From Desulfobulbaceae bacterium BRH_c16a (GTDB lineage Bacteria; Desulfobacterota; Desulfobulbia; Desulfobulbales; Desulfocapsaceae), in the NCBI GenBank assembly GCA_000961725.1, contig LADS01000069.1, positions 27,580 to 91,579 of the forward strand: a stretch of 64,000 nt of DNA, read 5' to 3'. Every line of letters begins with the position of its first letter. The first letter of the stretch is position 1. Below are positions 32,993-42,437 of this stretch, piece after piece. The notes under the pieces are model-generated. The model did no database searches, had not been told where the DNA came from, and saw only the letters and a list, made by a program, of their open reading frames with translations. Both the position numbers and the translations under genes were made by a program.

Positions 32993-35026
32993 TTAGCCGA
33001 CCATTTTCTGGATCTGCTCGACGATTTCCGGATTGGCGAGTGTCATAACATTGCCGACATCGCCCTTATTGGAGATAGCCCCGAGAACCCTTCGCATAAT
33101 CTTGCCGGAACGGGTTTTCGGCATATCGGGTACTATCCAGACATGCTTGCACTTGGCGATCTTGCCGATCTGATAAGTAATGGCATCGGCAATCTTCTTC
33201 TGCAGTTCCGGAGTTGCCTCGTATCCCGGCTTGAGCGACACATACAACTCGGGCTCTTTACCTTTAATCTCATGATTGACCGGCACAACCGCTGCCTCGG
33301 CAACTTCCGGTACCGTCAAGGCGGCGGACTCGATCTCTTTGGTGCCGAGACGATGTCCGGAAACGTTGATGACGTCATCGATACGACCGAGAATACGGAA
33401 ATAGCCATCGGCCGCCATGACCGCTGCATCACCGGTCAAGTATGGCCAATCTCTCCAGTCCTTGCTGTTCGGATTCTTGTTGTACATGCTGAAGTAGGTC
33501 TTCACAAACCGATCCCTGTCACCCCAGATGGTCTGGAAGCAGCCCGGCCAAGGATTCTGGATACAGATATTGCCGGCTTTTCCTGCACCGGCGGGGATTT
33601 CCAAGCCGTTCTCGTCAAAAATGATCGGATGGATACCCGGAACACCAGGCCCGGCGCTGCCCGGTTTCATCGGCTGAATACCCGGTACGGTCGAGCAGAG
33701 GAAACCGCCCGTTTCAGTCTGCCAGTAGGTATCGACGATAACCGCCTTGCCTTTGCCGACTTCTTTCTCATACCATTTCCAAACTTCGGGCTCAATCGGC
33801 TCGCCGACAGTGGTCATATGCTTGAACTGGAAGTTGTACTTGGCCGGCTCATCCGGTCCAACCTTACGCAAGGCTCTGATTGCCGTCGGCGCGGTATGGA
33901 AGATGTTGACATTGAGATCCTGAGCAATTCGCCATGATCTGCCGGCATCCGGATAGGTCGGGACACCCTCGTAGATGACCGATGACGCACACAGGGCCAG
34001 CGGACCATAGACAATGAAGCTGTGACCGGTAATCCAGCCGATATCCGCCATACACCAGTAAACATCCTCAGGATGAATATCCTGAATATACTTCGACATG
34101 GCGGTTACATAGGCCAGATAGCCGCCGGTACCGTGCTGTGCCCCTTTCGGTTTGCCGGTAGTACCGCTGGTATACATCAGGAAAAGCGGTTCTTCGGCGA
34201 GCATATGCACCGGCTCAACCCGTGCTCCGTAGTATTTTTTCAGTTCCTGATTGACAATGACGTCACGTCCTTCAACCACCGCCGCGGGTGAAGACATTTT
34301 GCCGGGATAACGCTGCCAGATGAGGAGCTTATCGACCTTTTGTCCGTCTTTTGCAGCGAGTTGACAGGCCTCGTCATCAACCGACTTATGATCGAGCAAC
34401 TTGCCGCCCCGATAATAGGCGTCCATGGTGATGAGTACCCGGCTGTTCGAGTCGACAACCCTGTCGGCACAGGCGCTGGCGGAGAAACCTCCAAAAACGA
34501 CCGAGTGGATGACACCAAGTCTTGCACAGGCCAGCATGGTGATAGGCAACTCAGCCGACATCGGCATGTGAACCGTGACCCTGTCACCTCTCTTCAGACC
34601 GGCGGTATCGCGCAGCAGAGCCGCAAACTCATTGACCCGGACATAGAGTTCCTGATAGGTGATGTGCTGGACTCTTTCTTCTTCCAACTCAGAGACAAAG
34701 TGGATAGCTGTTTTATTTGCGTTTTTGGCAAGATGTCTGTCGATACAATTATAACTGGCGTTCAGTTTACCGCCTTTAAACCATTTCCAGCAAGGTGCAT
34801 CACTCGTATCGAGCACTTCGTCCCAGTATTTATACCAGGTCAACAACTCGGCAAACTCAGTATAACAATCCGGGAAATTTTTCAGGGCAAAACGCTCGTA
34901 AATAGCTGGATCGGTGAGGTTGGCCTGACCTATGAATTTTGATGAAGGAGGATAATAGCCCTCTTCTTTCCAATGGACCGCGATTTCAGCTTCCGAAGTT
35001 TCGACAACATTATCATTTTCACTCAT
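32993..35026 (-). CDS. acsA: Acetyl-CoA synthetase (AMP-forming)
   Basis: The 677-aa protein has the full Acs set: YTSGTTGKPKG, DTYWQTETGG, the hinge GRIDDVINVSGHRLGT and PKTRSGKIMRR, whose lysine (sixth residue before the C-terminal RR in this motif) is the acetylation site in Salmonella Acs. It activates acetate to acetyl-CoA. It lies downstream of an OFA transporter gene with a hairpin between them. GGAGC precedes the ATG. It would be a natural substrate for the GNAT domain at 30186 and the AcuC-like deacetylase at 3765. Confidence 0.95.
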   Translation of the reverse strand: MSENDNVVETSEAEIAVHWKEEGYYPPSSKFIGQANLTDPAIYERFALKNFPDCYTEFAELLTWYKYWDEVLDTSDAPCWKWFKGGKLNASYNCIDRHLAKNANKTAIHFVSELEEERVQHITYQELYVRVNEFAALLRDTAGLKRGDRVTVHMPMSAELPITMLACARLGVIHSVVFGGFSASACADRVVDSNSRVLITMDAYYRGGKLLDHKSVDDEACQLAAKDGQKVDKLLIWQRYPGKMSSPAAVVEGRDVIVNQELKKYYGARVEPVHMLAEEPLFLMYTSGTTGKPKGAQHGTGGYLAYVTAMSKYIQDIHPEDVYWCMADIGWITGHSFIVYGPLALCASSVIYEGVPTYPDAGRSWRIAQDLNVNIFHTAPTAIRALRKVGPDEPAKYNFQFKHMTTVGEPIEPEVWKWYEKEVGKGKAVIVDTYWQTETGGFLCSTVPGIQPMKPGSAGPGVPGIHPIIFDENGLEIPAGAGKAGNICIQNPWPGCFQTIWGDRDRFVKTYFSMYNKNPNSKDWRDWPYLTGDAAVMAADGYFRILGRIDDVINVSGHRLGTKEIESAALTVPEVAEAAVVPVNHEIKGKEPELYVSLKPGYEATPELQKKIADAITYQIGKIAKCKHVWIVPDMPKTRSGKIMRRVLGAISNKGDVGNVMTLANPEIVEQIQKMVG

Positions 35027-35068
35027 GAATACAGCTCCTTGTACATGGTTTATATATGGATATATTTA

Positions 35069-35098
35069 GATAGGGCTGAAACTCGTTTCAGCCCTATC
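35069..35098 (-). terminator. Perfect 14-bp hairpin between the transporter and acsA
   Basis: The arms 35069-35082 and 35085-35098 are perfectly complementary around only two bases. No T-run follows on the minus strand, so it is more likely an intercistronic processing or partial-termination element that sets the ratio of the two products. Confidence 0.55.
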
Positions 35099-35123
35099 CA
35101 CCTGACTCAGGAGAATGTGCTAC

Positions 35124-36434
35124 CTAAGCAACCGCTTTACTGCCGTGCATTTCTTCAGAGTGCATTGGGCGCTTCGTCATCTTGGCAAGAATAACACCGG
35201 CAACGAGCAGCGCGCCGGAGATATAGAACGCATAATTCAGACTGCCGGTTAAATCTTCAATAGTTCCGCCCAGTCTTGCCATAAAGAAACCAAGCCCCCA
35301 ACCGAAGAAGATCAGACCGTAGTTCATTCCCAGATTTTTCGGACCGTAAAAGTCCGCCGCAAAAGAAGGCATCAAAGAAAGTCCACCGCCATACTGCCAG
35401 TAGGCAACGCCGACCGCCAAAAAGAGCAGCAGGAGATTCTGAGTGCCGATGATGTAAGGCAGCGCGAAAAGACATACGGCCGAAATCGCGCAATTGAGAC
35501 AGTAGGCGTTCAGCCGTCCGATTTTGTCTGAATAAAAACCCGTACCCACACGCCCCGCAGCATTGACGAATCCGCCATACGAGACCAGCAGCCAGGCATT
35601 TGCGGCAAAAAACGGCATGCCTTTCGCAGCTTTCACCATCAAGCCGTTGGCATTGGCGATGATTAAAAGACCAGACTGGGTAGTAAGAATAAACATGATA
35701 ACAAGAGCATAAAACTGCCAGGTTTTTACGACTTCACCCGGCTCCCAGTTGGTGATCGTGGAGTTGGCGGTTGCCAGATTTCCCCCGGAGAGCATCGGCG
35801 GTTTATAGCCGGCCGGCGGGGTCTTCAACATTTGACCGGCAATGATAACCACCAAGGCGAAAATGGATCCCAAACCGTAAAAACTTCCTGTAATGCCATA
35901 GTTATTGATAAGCCACTGGCCAAGCCCGCCAATATACAGCGCGGCTCCACCGTATCCGCCAACGACTATTCCGGCGATCAACCCACGTTTGTGCGGTCCA
36001 AACCATTTGAGTGCTGCCGGCGTCGGTGCGGCATAACCGATTCCCATTCCGATACCGCCGAGGATACCGAAACCGATCATGATCCCGGTGTAGCTCTTCA
36101 TGTATCCGGCGAGAAGACAGCCGACAGCAAGTGTCAGGCCACCAAGAGTGGCACCGAACCTCGGGCTGATCTTATCCTGAATACGCCCGCCGGGAATCAT
36201 CAGGAAGGCAAAGATGATAACACAGAGAGAAAACGGGGTCGCTGCCTGAGCATTGTTCAGGTACGTCCAGCCCGCATTGATACCGGTCATCGCCTGACCG
36301 GCCTTATCGACATCTACCAGAGCAGTCTTCCAGATACTCCATGCGTACAATATACCGAGACAAAGGTTTATCGACATACCAGCAAAGACCGTTATCCAAG
36401 CTTGTGCTGGAACTGATTGGTTCTGTTGAGACAT
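35124..36434 (-). CDS. OFA-family MFS transporter (monocarboxylate/oxalate-formate type)
   Basis: The 436-aa protein has about twelve membrane helices and begins with the OFA signature region (NLCLGILYAWSIW). The inner motifs GFGILGGIGMGIGYAAPTPA and KWFGPHKRGLIAGIVVGGYG are typical of oxalate/formate antiporter relatives, several of which carry acetate, lactate or related acids. Adjacency to acsA suggests acetate or another short acid. GGAGAAA precedes the ATG. A TGACATTGTCA palindrome lies 29 bp upstream of the start. Confidence 0.88.
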   Translation of the reverse strand: MSQQNQSVPAQAWITVFAGMSINLCLGILYAWSIWKTALVDVDKAGQAMTGINAGWTYLNNAQAATPFSLCVIIFAFLMIPGGRIQDKISPRFGATLGGLTLAVGCLLAGYMKSYTGIMIGFGILGGIGMGIGYAAPTPAALKWFGPHKRGLIAGIVVGGYGGAALYIGGLGQWLINNYGITGSFYGLGSIFALVVIIAGQMLKTPPAGYKPPMLSGGNLATANSTITNWEPGEVVKTWQFYALVIMFILTTQSGLLIIANANGLMVKAAKGMPFFAANAWLLVSYGGFVNAAGRVGTGFYSDKIGRLNAYCLNCAISAVCLFALPYIIGTQNLLLLFLAVGVAYWQYGGGLSLMPSFAADFYGPKNLGMNYGLIFFGWGLGFFMARLGGTIEDLTGSLNYAFYISGALLVAGVILAKMTKRPMHSEEMHGSKAVA

Positions 36435-37035
36435 CTGTTTCTCCTTCTGAAATTAGTGATAATGACATTGTCAGTTACCCGCCCTTACATCAGCCCTGAC
36501 GTTTTACCCTTGTATTGCATCTTTAGATCTGCAACGAGCAACTGAATGGAAATTGTATGAATTGCCAGTTCATTTTTCACTTTCGCTCCCTCAGCACCTC
36601 CTTTTTTTGATAATTTTTTGGGCTGCGCAAGGTTTTTTAACTACGACACTTTACGCTCAAATTTGTATTTGCAAACACTTTTTGGAAACTGGTTGGCCTG
36701 CATATCAATTTTATTTATCAAACTTCCAAATATTACTCAAGTTAAAAATCCTCTTGTCCTTAACATTCGTCATTCATTTCTTGGGAGTACCTAAAATATT
36801 TACATCTCTCAGCGCATTCACCCGGTCAGAACTATCGCATTATTAATAGGTGTTTTTAGTTCAAATTCAAATTATGTCTGTTATAAAACCAGGCTTTCCA
36901 GAGAATGACAGAGTGAGAAACTACAGGCTCGCAGAAGACGACATGGTATAAATAAATACCACTATCTCAGGGGAAGGGGGGGACTGGATCTGCCGCGGGG
37001 ATTTCGCAGATGAGGTTTTCAAACTTCTTCGTTTT
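36435..37035. other. AT-rich intergenic region
   Basis: This 601-bp gap lies upstream of the OFA transporter gene and downstream of norD. Apart from the palindrome at 36463 I see no strong structure. A 97-codon frame on the plus strand (36553-36846) has no ribosome site and a Leu/Phe/Ser-rich, AT-driven composition, so I do not call it a gene. Confidence 0.6.
36463..36473. promoter_or_regulatory. Palindrome TGACATTGTCA upstream of the OFA transporter
   Basis: A perfect 11-bp palindrome with the same core as the tetR operators (ACATTGT) but different outer bases (TGACA instead of TAACA). Whether it is a variant site of the same regulators is uncertain. Confidence 0.35.
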
Positions 37036-39246
37036 TTATAAACTCGTGAGCAAGCGATACATGTGGACCATCTTTACCGGCAACGACCGGACGTCACGGA
37101 CGAATATATAGTTCCCCCGGCCGAACATATGCATCAGGTAATCGCCCGCCGACCTGTCAATTGTAATACAAAAGGTGTGTACACCGGCGCCCTTTGCTTC
37201 CAGAAGCGCCTTGCGGGTGTCTTCAATCGCATATTGTCCTTTATAATCGTCATAATCTTCCGGCTTGCCATCGGAAATCACCACCAGGAGACGGACCTTT
37301 CCCTGGGATTCAAGCAATCTTCTGGTCAGATGTCGTATGGGAGGCCCCATCCGGGTGTACTCCTTCGGCGAGATTGCTGCGATCCTTTGCCGCACCAAAG
37401 CTCCATACGACTCCTCGGGATGCTTGATATGATAGAGTTCGCTCCTCGACCTTCTCATTCCGGAAAATCCATAGATTCCATATCGATCCCCGACCACTTC
37501 AAGGGCTTCGGCAAGCAGGACGAGAGTCTCTTTCAACGCAACACCGACCCACCCCTCCGTTGAACTGGACATATCCACCAGGAACATCGCCATAATATCC
37601 CGCTCATCGCGCAGCAGACGGGTAAAGAGACGATCGGAAGGGACCAGACCGGCCCGGTAATCGCCCAACGCTTCAATCAGGGCATCAAGATCGATATCAT
37701 CGCCATCCCTTTGCCTTCGGACGACACGATGACTGGTACGAAGCATCTCGAATTGACGACGCAGCCTTTTGATCTGGGACTTATATTTATCAAGAGTTCC
37801 GGCCACAAATCCTGAGCGGACAGGAGAAAGTGATTTTTCCTCAAGAGTGCACCAGTCAGCCCGATATCCCTCCCGCCGGTAATCCCATTCATTATAGGCA
37901 TACATCGTATCCGCGCAAAAAGGCACCGTCTCCGAATGATCCGAAATTTCATGCCTATTGAATCCATTACCAGCCATGCCGGCGGCAGCCTGCACATATG
38001 CCCGCGGTATTTTTCCCAAGTCATTGATAATGTTATGTGACAGCGCGGCCAGTGCTTCGGGAATTTTCATCTCTTCATTGTCGAGCAGGACTTGCTTCTT
38101 GCCAATTCCACTGCTTTGCCTGGGATCCGGTTGCAAAAGAGTGATAACATCCATGAGAACCGCTTCCGTTGACTCCTTTTCATTCTCGGTATCGTGCAGT
38201 TTTGTCTTTTTGCCATGAGAACCAAGAAAATCCGCAAGCATTGCAACGAATTTTTGTTCTTCCTCCTTTCGCCGGAATCTGATGGTCTCCCCGGCTCTCT
38301 GGAAATTGAACTCACCAAGCAGCAAGGCTGCCGGCCCAAGATCGTATGTGCCGCCGAGTCGCGTAAAACCGTCATAAACATCGGTAAGCAAGGTAAAGCT
38401 ACCGGCATCCCCCACATCCTCATAACGGCCGGTGACCGGCAGGACAAGTCGCTGCAATGCCTTGCATCGCGCGTCTTCTTTGCCTCCCGGACGTATTTTT
38501 TGTATCAGCTGGTGACAGAGTTCTACTCCCTGCCGGATCAATCCCGGAAGCTCAGCCTCAAGAAAACCGAACACCTTGCGGAACTGCAGAGCGGCAAGAA
38601 GATCGACCGCCAGCTTTCGGTCGGGATATCGAGCGAGCGGATCCCGGTCCCGGCCGATCTCCTCATCGGCAAAGATCTCCCTGTATATACCTGATGCAAT
38701 ATGCCCCCACTGAAAGGTGATGAGCACCTTATAGAGCAAAATGTTCTTCTCTCTTTCCATGAATTGGTCGAGAAACTCGGGAAGATAGATGGCCATGGTG
38801 TCGGTGCCCGGCATGGCGGCACATTCAAGATTCAGGTGAAGGCCTGAAACTCCTCGGATATAGGGCAGCAGGATCGAAGACACCTCGTCCAGTCCTACGC
38901 CCGCTTCACCCCGCATCGGTCCGAGAAAGTATTTATCGACATCGGCCATGAACTCGCGCGCCCCGACCAGACCTTTCTTCTCATAGAGCCCGAGAATCCG
39001 ACGAACCCATTCCGGGATCAGATTGGCGGGAAAGTGGCGAATTGCCACCGAACCTTCAGTCAAATAGGAGAAACAAAGGCTGTGACTGACCGGCCAGATG
39101 ACATTTACCTGACTCAGCAGGATTTGTCGCAATTCATCCGGCAAACCGGCGAGGTGCTCAAATACTTCATCCACTTCCCACTCATTCGGTCTGGATGGCA
39201 ACACGCTGGCGAAAAATCGTTTTTTCTGCTCCGAAAGTCCGGTCAT
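37036..39246 (-). CDS. norD: NorD/CbbO-like VWA-domain protein
   Basis: The 736-aa protein has a long helical N-terminal region and a C-terminal von Willebrand A domain (about 545-736) with an intact MIDAS motif DMSSST (near 557) and the later residues VVISDGKPEDYDDYKG. NorD and CbbO work with a MoxR-type ATPase to insert metals or remodel enzymes (nitric oxide reductase, Rubisco). The ATPase gene lies 10 bp upstream on the same strand. No nitric oxide reductase or Rubisco genes are in the window, so the client is unknown. Confidence 0.85.
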   Translation of the reverse strand: MTGLSEQKKRFFASVLPSRPNEWEVDEVFEHLAGLPDELRQILLSQVNVIWPVSHSLCFSYLTEGSVAIRHFPANLIPEWVRRILGLYEKKGLVGAREFMADVDKYFLGPMRGEAGVGLDEVSSILLPYIRGVSGLHLNLECAAMPGTDTMAIYLPEFLDQFMEREKNILLYKVLITFQWGHIASGIYREIFADEEIGRDRDPLARYPDRKLAVDLLAALQFRKVFGFLEAELPGLIRQGVELCHQLIQKIRPGGKEDARCKALQRLVLPVTGRYEDVGDAGSFTLLTDVYDGFTRLGGTYDLGPAALLLGEFNFQRAGETIRFRRKEEEQKFVAMLADFLGSHGKKTKLHDTENEKESTEAVLMDVITLLQPDPRQSSGIGKKQVLLDNEEMKIPEALAALSHNIINDLGKIPRAYVQAAAGMAGNGFNRHEISDHSETVPFCADTMYAYNEWDYRREGYRADWCTLEEKSLSPVRSGFVAGTLDKYKSQIKRLRRQFEMLRTSHRVVRRQRDGDDIDLDALIEALGDYRAGLVPSDRLFTRLLRDERDIMAMFLVDMSSSTEGWVGVALKETLVLLAEALEVVGDRYGIYGFSGMRRSRSELYHIKHPEESYGALVRQRIAAISPKEYTRMGPPIRHLTRRLLESQGKVRLLVVISDGKPEDYDDYKGQYAIEDTRKALLEAKGAGVHTFCITIDRSAGDYLMHMFGRGNYIFVRDVRSLPVKMVHMYRLLTSL

Positions 39247-39256
39247 TTTATTAGAC

Positions 39257-40093
39257 TCAGAAGATAGATAGAATCATTTCATCAAGAGCCACCAGGAGTT
39301 CCGAGTCGTCGGTCAGACTCTCGATCATCCCGACCCTGCATGCGCTTACCGTGTCAATGCCCGATTCTATCAAGCGAGCTGTCTGAATTATAAGCCGTGT
39401 GGATGCACCCTCTGCCAGCCCTGATTCCTTGAGGCTCCTGGTCATGGTTGCAAGTTTTACCAGCTGGACGACTAGTTTTTTATCTATGCCGGTCTCGCGT
39501 ATCACAATCTCCTGCTCCAGCTCGGCCTTGGGATAATCGAAATGAAGAGAGACGAATCGCTGTCTGGTTGAAGGCTTAAGATCCTTCAGAACGCTCTGGT
39601 AGCCGGGGTTATAGGAAACGGCCAACATAAATTCGTCAGGAGCATTGTAAAGCACTCCGAGTTTTTCGATCGGCAGTTCACGTCGATCATCGGTTAATGG
39701 ATGGATAACGACGGTGGTATCTTTTCTTGCCTCGACTATCTCATCCAGATAACAGATCGCCCCTGCGCGGACGGCAAGAGTGAGAGGACCATCCTGCCAG
39801 ATTGCTTCGCAGCCCTTAATCAGGTATCGACCGACGAGATCGGCAGCCGACAGGTCATCGTGGCACGATACCGTGATCAGCGGCCTGTTCAACCGCCAGG
39901 CGAGATACTGCATGAACCTGGTCTTGCCGCAGCCGGTCGGCCCCTTCAGGAGAAGAGGAAACAAATTTTTGCTGGCCGCAAGAGCAATTTCAATCTCATT
40001 TGACTGAGGCAGGAAAAAAGGTTCGGAAGATATTCTATGTTCATCAAGTTTGCATTCACATGGTGGTTTCAGGCATTCTAACTGTGTTTTCAT
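39257..40093 (-). CDS. norQ: NorQ/CbbQ-like MoxR-family AAA+ ATPase
   Basis: The start at 40093 follows GGAG; the longer frame to 40153 lacks support. The 278-aa protein has Walker A GPTGCGKT (51-58), Walker B ICYLDEI (Asp117-Glu118), a sensor-like SYNPGYQ and the arginine-bearing STRQRFVSL. It forms the ATPase partner of the VWA protein. Cysteines cluster near the N-terminus (ECLKPPCEC), which is unusual and could bind a metal. Confidence 0.88.
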   Translation of the reverse strand: MKTQLECLKPPCECKLDEHRISSEPFFLPQSNEIEIALAASKNLFPLLLKGPTGCGKTRFMQYLAWRLNRPLITVSCHDDLSAADLVGRYLIKGCEAIWQDGPLTLAVRAGAICYLDEIVEARKDTTVVIHPLTDDRRELPIEKLGVLYNAPDEFMLAVSYNPGYQSVLKDLKPSTRQRFVSLHFDYPKAELEQEIVIRETGIDKKLVVQLVKLATMTRSLKESGLAEGASTRLIIQTARLIESGIDTVSACRVGMIESLTDDSELLVALDEMILSIF

Positions 40094-40411
40094 ATTCGCA
40101 CTCCATTGCTTGAGCTTGATAAGAACAGTATGACACCCTCTAGACCAGCACAAGCAATATTTGGGAATTATTATTAGATATGGGATACTCCTTCTTGTTG
40201 ACCTCTTTATACAGATGGCGTATCTTGACGCACCCTCCGGCTCATCCGGCTAAAATGTACTTTTCGCTATCGCCATCGTTATCGCTATCGAATTTTTTCA
40301 TTGGGGGGTGTTGCAGAAATTAATTTCTAAGGTACCTATTCGATATCGATTTCGATCCCGATATCGATATCGACAAGAAAAAACACATAGGCAAAACATT
40401 CTTCACCCGCA
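40094..40411. other. Intergenic region with ATCG-type simple repeats
   Basis: The 318-bp divergent gap contains imperfect simple repeats (CTATCG/CCATCG/TTATCG units at about 40265-40290 and GATATCGATTTCGATCCC units at about 40341-40374), which are roughly inverted relative to each other, with a partial copy of the dispersed AAGGTAC element (40310-40337) between them. No gene is supported. Confidence 0.6.
40265..40374. repeat. Inverted ATCG-rich repeats flanking a partial dispersed element
   Basis: The left array (CGCTATCGCCATCGTTATCG) and right array (CGATATCGATTTCGATCCCG) are approximate reverse complements. The fragment AATTTCTAAGGTACCT between them matches one arm of the repeat family at 18124, 42351 and 58041. 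Confidence 0.55.
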
Positions 40412-40699
40412 ATGAATACCTTTGAGAAAATTTACTCGATCCTGGCTATTATTTTTGCCTTCAGCCTTCTGGGCATCTTAGTTTTTTTCCCCGAGTTTCG
40501 ACAGCTCAACCGACTTCTCACCGCATGCCTGCTCGGGCTGCTTGTCAATATCGGTCTGATGTTTATCGTGCTGAAAGACATATTTTCACGCCGGTTCAGC
40601 GATCAGAATATGCGCTATATCTGGCTGGCCGTGGTTCTCTTGATCTGGCCTTCGATCGTTTATTACCTCGTGCGGCATGGCTTTCGCTCAAGAATCTGA
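40412..40699 (+). CDS. Small three-helix membrane protein
   Basis: The 95-aa protein has three hydrophobic segments (about 7-27, 33-54, 67-87) and a basic C-terminus. The last helix and the WP-x-I-V-Y-Y-L motif resemble the N-terminal membrane domain found in cardiolipin-synthase-like proteins (PLDc_N), but no phospholipase domain follows. The function is unknown. No good Shine-Dalgarno is visible. Confidence 0.6.
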   Translation: MNTFEKIYSILAIIFAFSLLGILVFFPEFRQLNRLLTACLLGLLVNIGLMFIVLKDIFSRRFSDQNMRYIWLAVVLLIWPSIVYYLVRHGFRSRI

Positions 40700-40776
40700 A
40701 AGATCAAGGGATAATTCCGTTGCTGTAACGGGACGGGCAAATTGAGCTATTTTTTCAGTGACACTTTGATCCTTGC

Positions 40777-40805
40777 TTGACATCCTTGTCAATACACAGT
40801 ATTTT
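40777..40805 (+). promoter_or_regulatory. Predicted promoter of the ffh-rplS cluster
   Basis: TTGACA (40777-40782), 17-bp spacer and TATTTT (40800-40805). The -35 also forms half of a TTGACA-N4-TGTCAA dyad (40777-40792). It lies 150 bp before ffh. Confidence 0.5.
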
Positions 40806-40955
40806 TCTTCTCTTTTGAATTTGTGTCGAACTGGTTACCTCTCCCTGTTTTCTGGAACCATCGACATGTTTTTTTTCGTTTTTTGCCGGATGAAAAGGGT
40901 GTCTTGTTCCCTGTAACCGTGTGGTTTCTGACACAGTATCGCAATTGCATAAATC

Positions 40956-42311
40956 ATGTTTGAGAATTTAACCGAAAGGCTCGAGGGAGTTTTCAAAAAA
41001 CTCCGCGGCCATGGCAAGCTTTCCGAGGAAAATATCGGCGAGGCGATGCGCGAAGTTCGCGGCGCTCTCCTTGAGGCTGATGTCAACTTCAAGGTGGCCA
41101 AGGACTTCGTTGCAGGCGTCACCGCAAAGGCCATTGGCCGGGAAGTTTCAAAAAGCCTCTCTCCCGGGCAGCAGGTTATTAAGATTGTTCATGAAGAACT
41201 GGTTGAACTTCTTGGCGGCACCGCTCAGCAGATTAAGCTTGACGGACGGCAACCGGTAATAATCATGATGGCCGGCCTTCAGGGTTCAGGCAAGACAACG
41301 ACCGCCGGAAAGCTTGCCAAACAACTGAAGGAAAAAGGCCGCAGGCCATACCTGGTTCCCGCTGATATCTATCGCCCTGCGGCCATTGAGCAGTTACAGG
41401 TTCTCGGCTCCCGGCTTGACGTCCCGGTTCATCCGTCTACTGCCGCCACTCGACCCGTCGACATCTGCCGGCAGGCATTGAACGAAGCGACGCTTCGTAA
41501 CTACGATACGCTCATCATCGACACCGCCGGCCGCCTTCATGTCGACGAGACTCTGATGGATGAGCTGAAAGAGATCCAGGCGGCTATTCCGCTTTCGGAA
41601 ATTCTCTTTGTAGCCGACGCCATGACCGGCCAGGATGCGGTGACCGTTGCCGATAAATTCAACCGTGATCTTGAATTCACCGGGATTATCCTGACCAAAA
41701 TGGAAGGTGATGCCCGCGGCGGCGCGGCGCTTTCCATCAAGAACATTACCGGCAAGCCCATCAAATTTGTCGGTGTCGGCGAAGGACTGGAAGACATTGA
41801 GATCTTTCACCCGGAGAGGGTCGCTTCGCGTATCCTCGGCATGGGCGATATCCTTTCACTCATTGAAAAAGCCGAAGCGGTTGTCGACAAGAACGAAGCC
41901 GACAGGATAGCCAAAAAGCTCAAACGAAATCAGTTTACCCTTGAGGATTTTCTTGATCAGATCCAACAGATCAAGAAAATGGGTTCCCTTGAAAAGATTC
42001 TCGACATGGTTCCCGGCATCAACAAACTCAGACAACTGAAAGACGCCCCGAAACCGGACGAAAAAGAGCTGGTGAAAACCGAAGCGATCATCCGGTCGAT
42101 GACCATCAAGGAAAGGAAAAATCATCAAATCATCAATACTTCCAGAAGAACGCGCATTGCTGCCGGATCGGGTACTTCTATCGGTGACGTCAACAGAGTG
42201 TTGAAAAGCTATTCGGAAATGTTGAAGATGATGAAAAAGATAAGCGGCAAACCCGGAGCGATATCCGGAATGAAGCGAAGAAAACTGCCGAAAGGCATGA
42301 AAAGGAACTAA
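40956..42311 (+). CDS. ffh: Signal recognition particle protein Ffh
   Basis: The 451-aa GTPase has the N domain, the G domain with GLQGSGKTTT (about 105-114), DTAGR and TKMEGDARGG, and the methionine-rich C-terminal M domain that binds 4.5S RNA and signal peptides (MLKMMKKISG, ending in GMKRRKLPKGMK). It targets nascent membrane proteins to the translocon. It heads the ffh-rpsP-khpA-rimM-trmD-rplS cluster common in bacteria. Confidence 0.96.
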   Translation: MFENLTERLEGVFKKLRGHGKLSEENIGEAMREVRGALLEADVNFKVAKDFVAGVTAKAIGREVSKSLSPGQQVIKIVHEELVELLGGTAQQIKLDGRQPVIIMMAGLQGSGKTTTAGKLAKQLKEKGRRPYLVPADIYRPAAIEQLQVLGSRLDVPVHPSTAATRPVDICRQALNEATLRNYDTLIIDTAGRLHVDETLMDELKEIQAAIPLSEILFVADAMTGQDAVTVADKFNRDLEFTGIILTKMEGDARGGAALSIKNITGKPIKFVGVGEGLEDIEIFHPERVASRILGMGDILSLIEKAEAVVDKNEADRIAKKLKRNQFTLEDFLDQIQQIKKMGSLEKILDMVPGINKLRQLKDAPKPDEKELVKTEAIIRSMTIKERKNHQIINTSRRTRIAAGSGTSIGDVNRVLKSYSEMLKMMKKISGKPGAISGMKRRKLPKGMKRN

Positions 42312-42350
42312 CTCCTCTGTAGTTTTTTACCAAGAGGATTCATTGGCACA

Positions 42351-42402
42351 CCCCCACAAGGGGGGATAAGTACCTTCAACGAAATCGAATTTCTAAGGTA
42401 CT
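42351..42402. repeat. Dispersed inverted-repeat element between ffh and rpsP
   Basis: In reverse orientation this copy has the CCCCCACAAGGGGGG hairpin (42351-42366) followed by AAGTACCTT and, 10 bp later, GAATTTCTAAGGTACT (42387-42402). The two AGTACCTT/AAGGTACT arms can pair. It is another intercistronic insertion of the family seen at 18124, 20379-20605 and 58041. Confidence 0.65.
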
Positions 42403-42437
42403 CAACTCCAAATAAATTAACCGGAGGATTTACCGGA

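Noticed and set aside
36553..36846. 97-codon open frame on the plus strand in the 601-bp gap before norD
   Set aside because: No ribosome site, AT-driven Leu/Phe/Ser-rich composition and no family resemblance; the region reads as non-coding.
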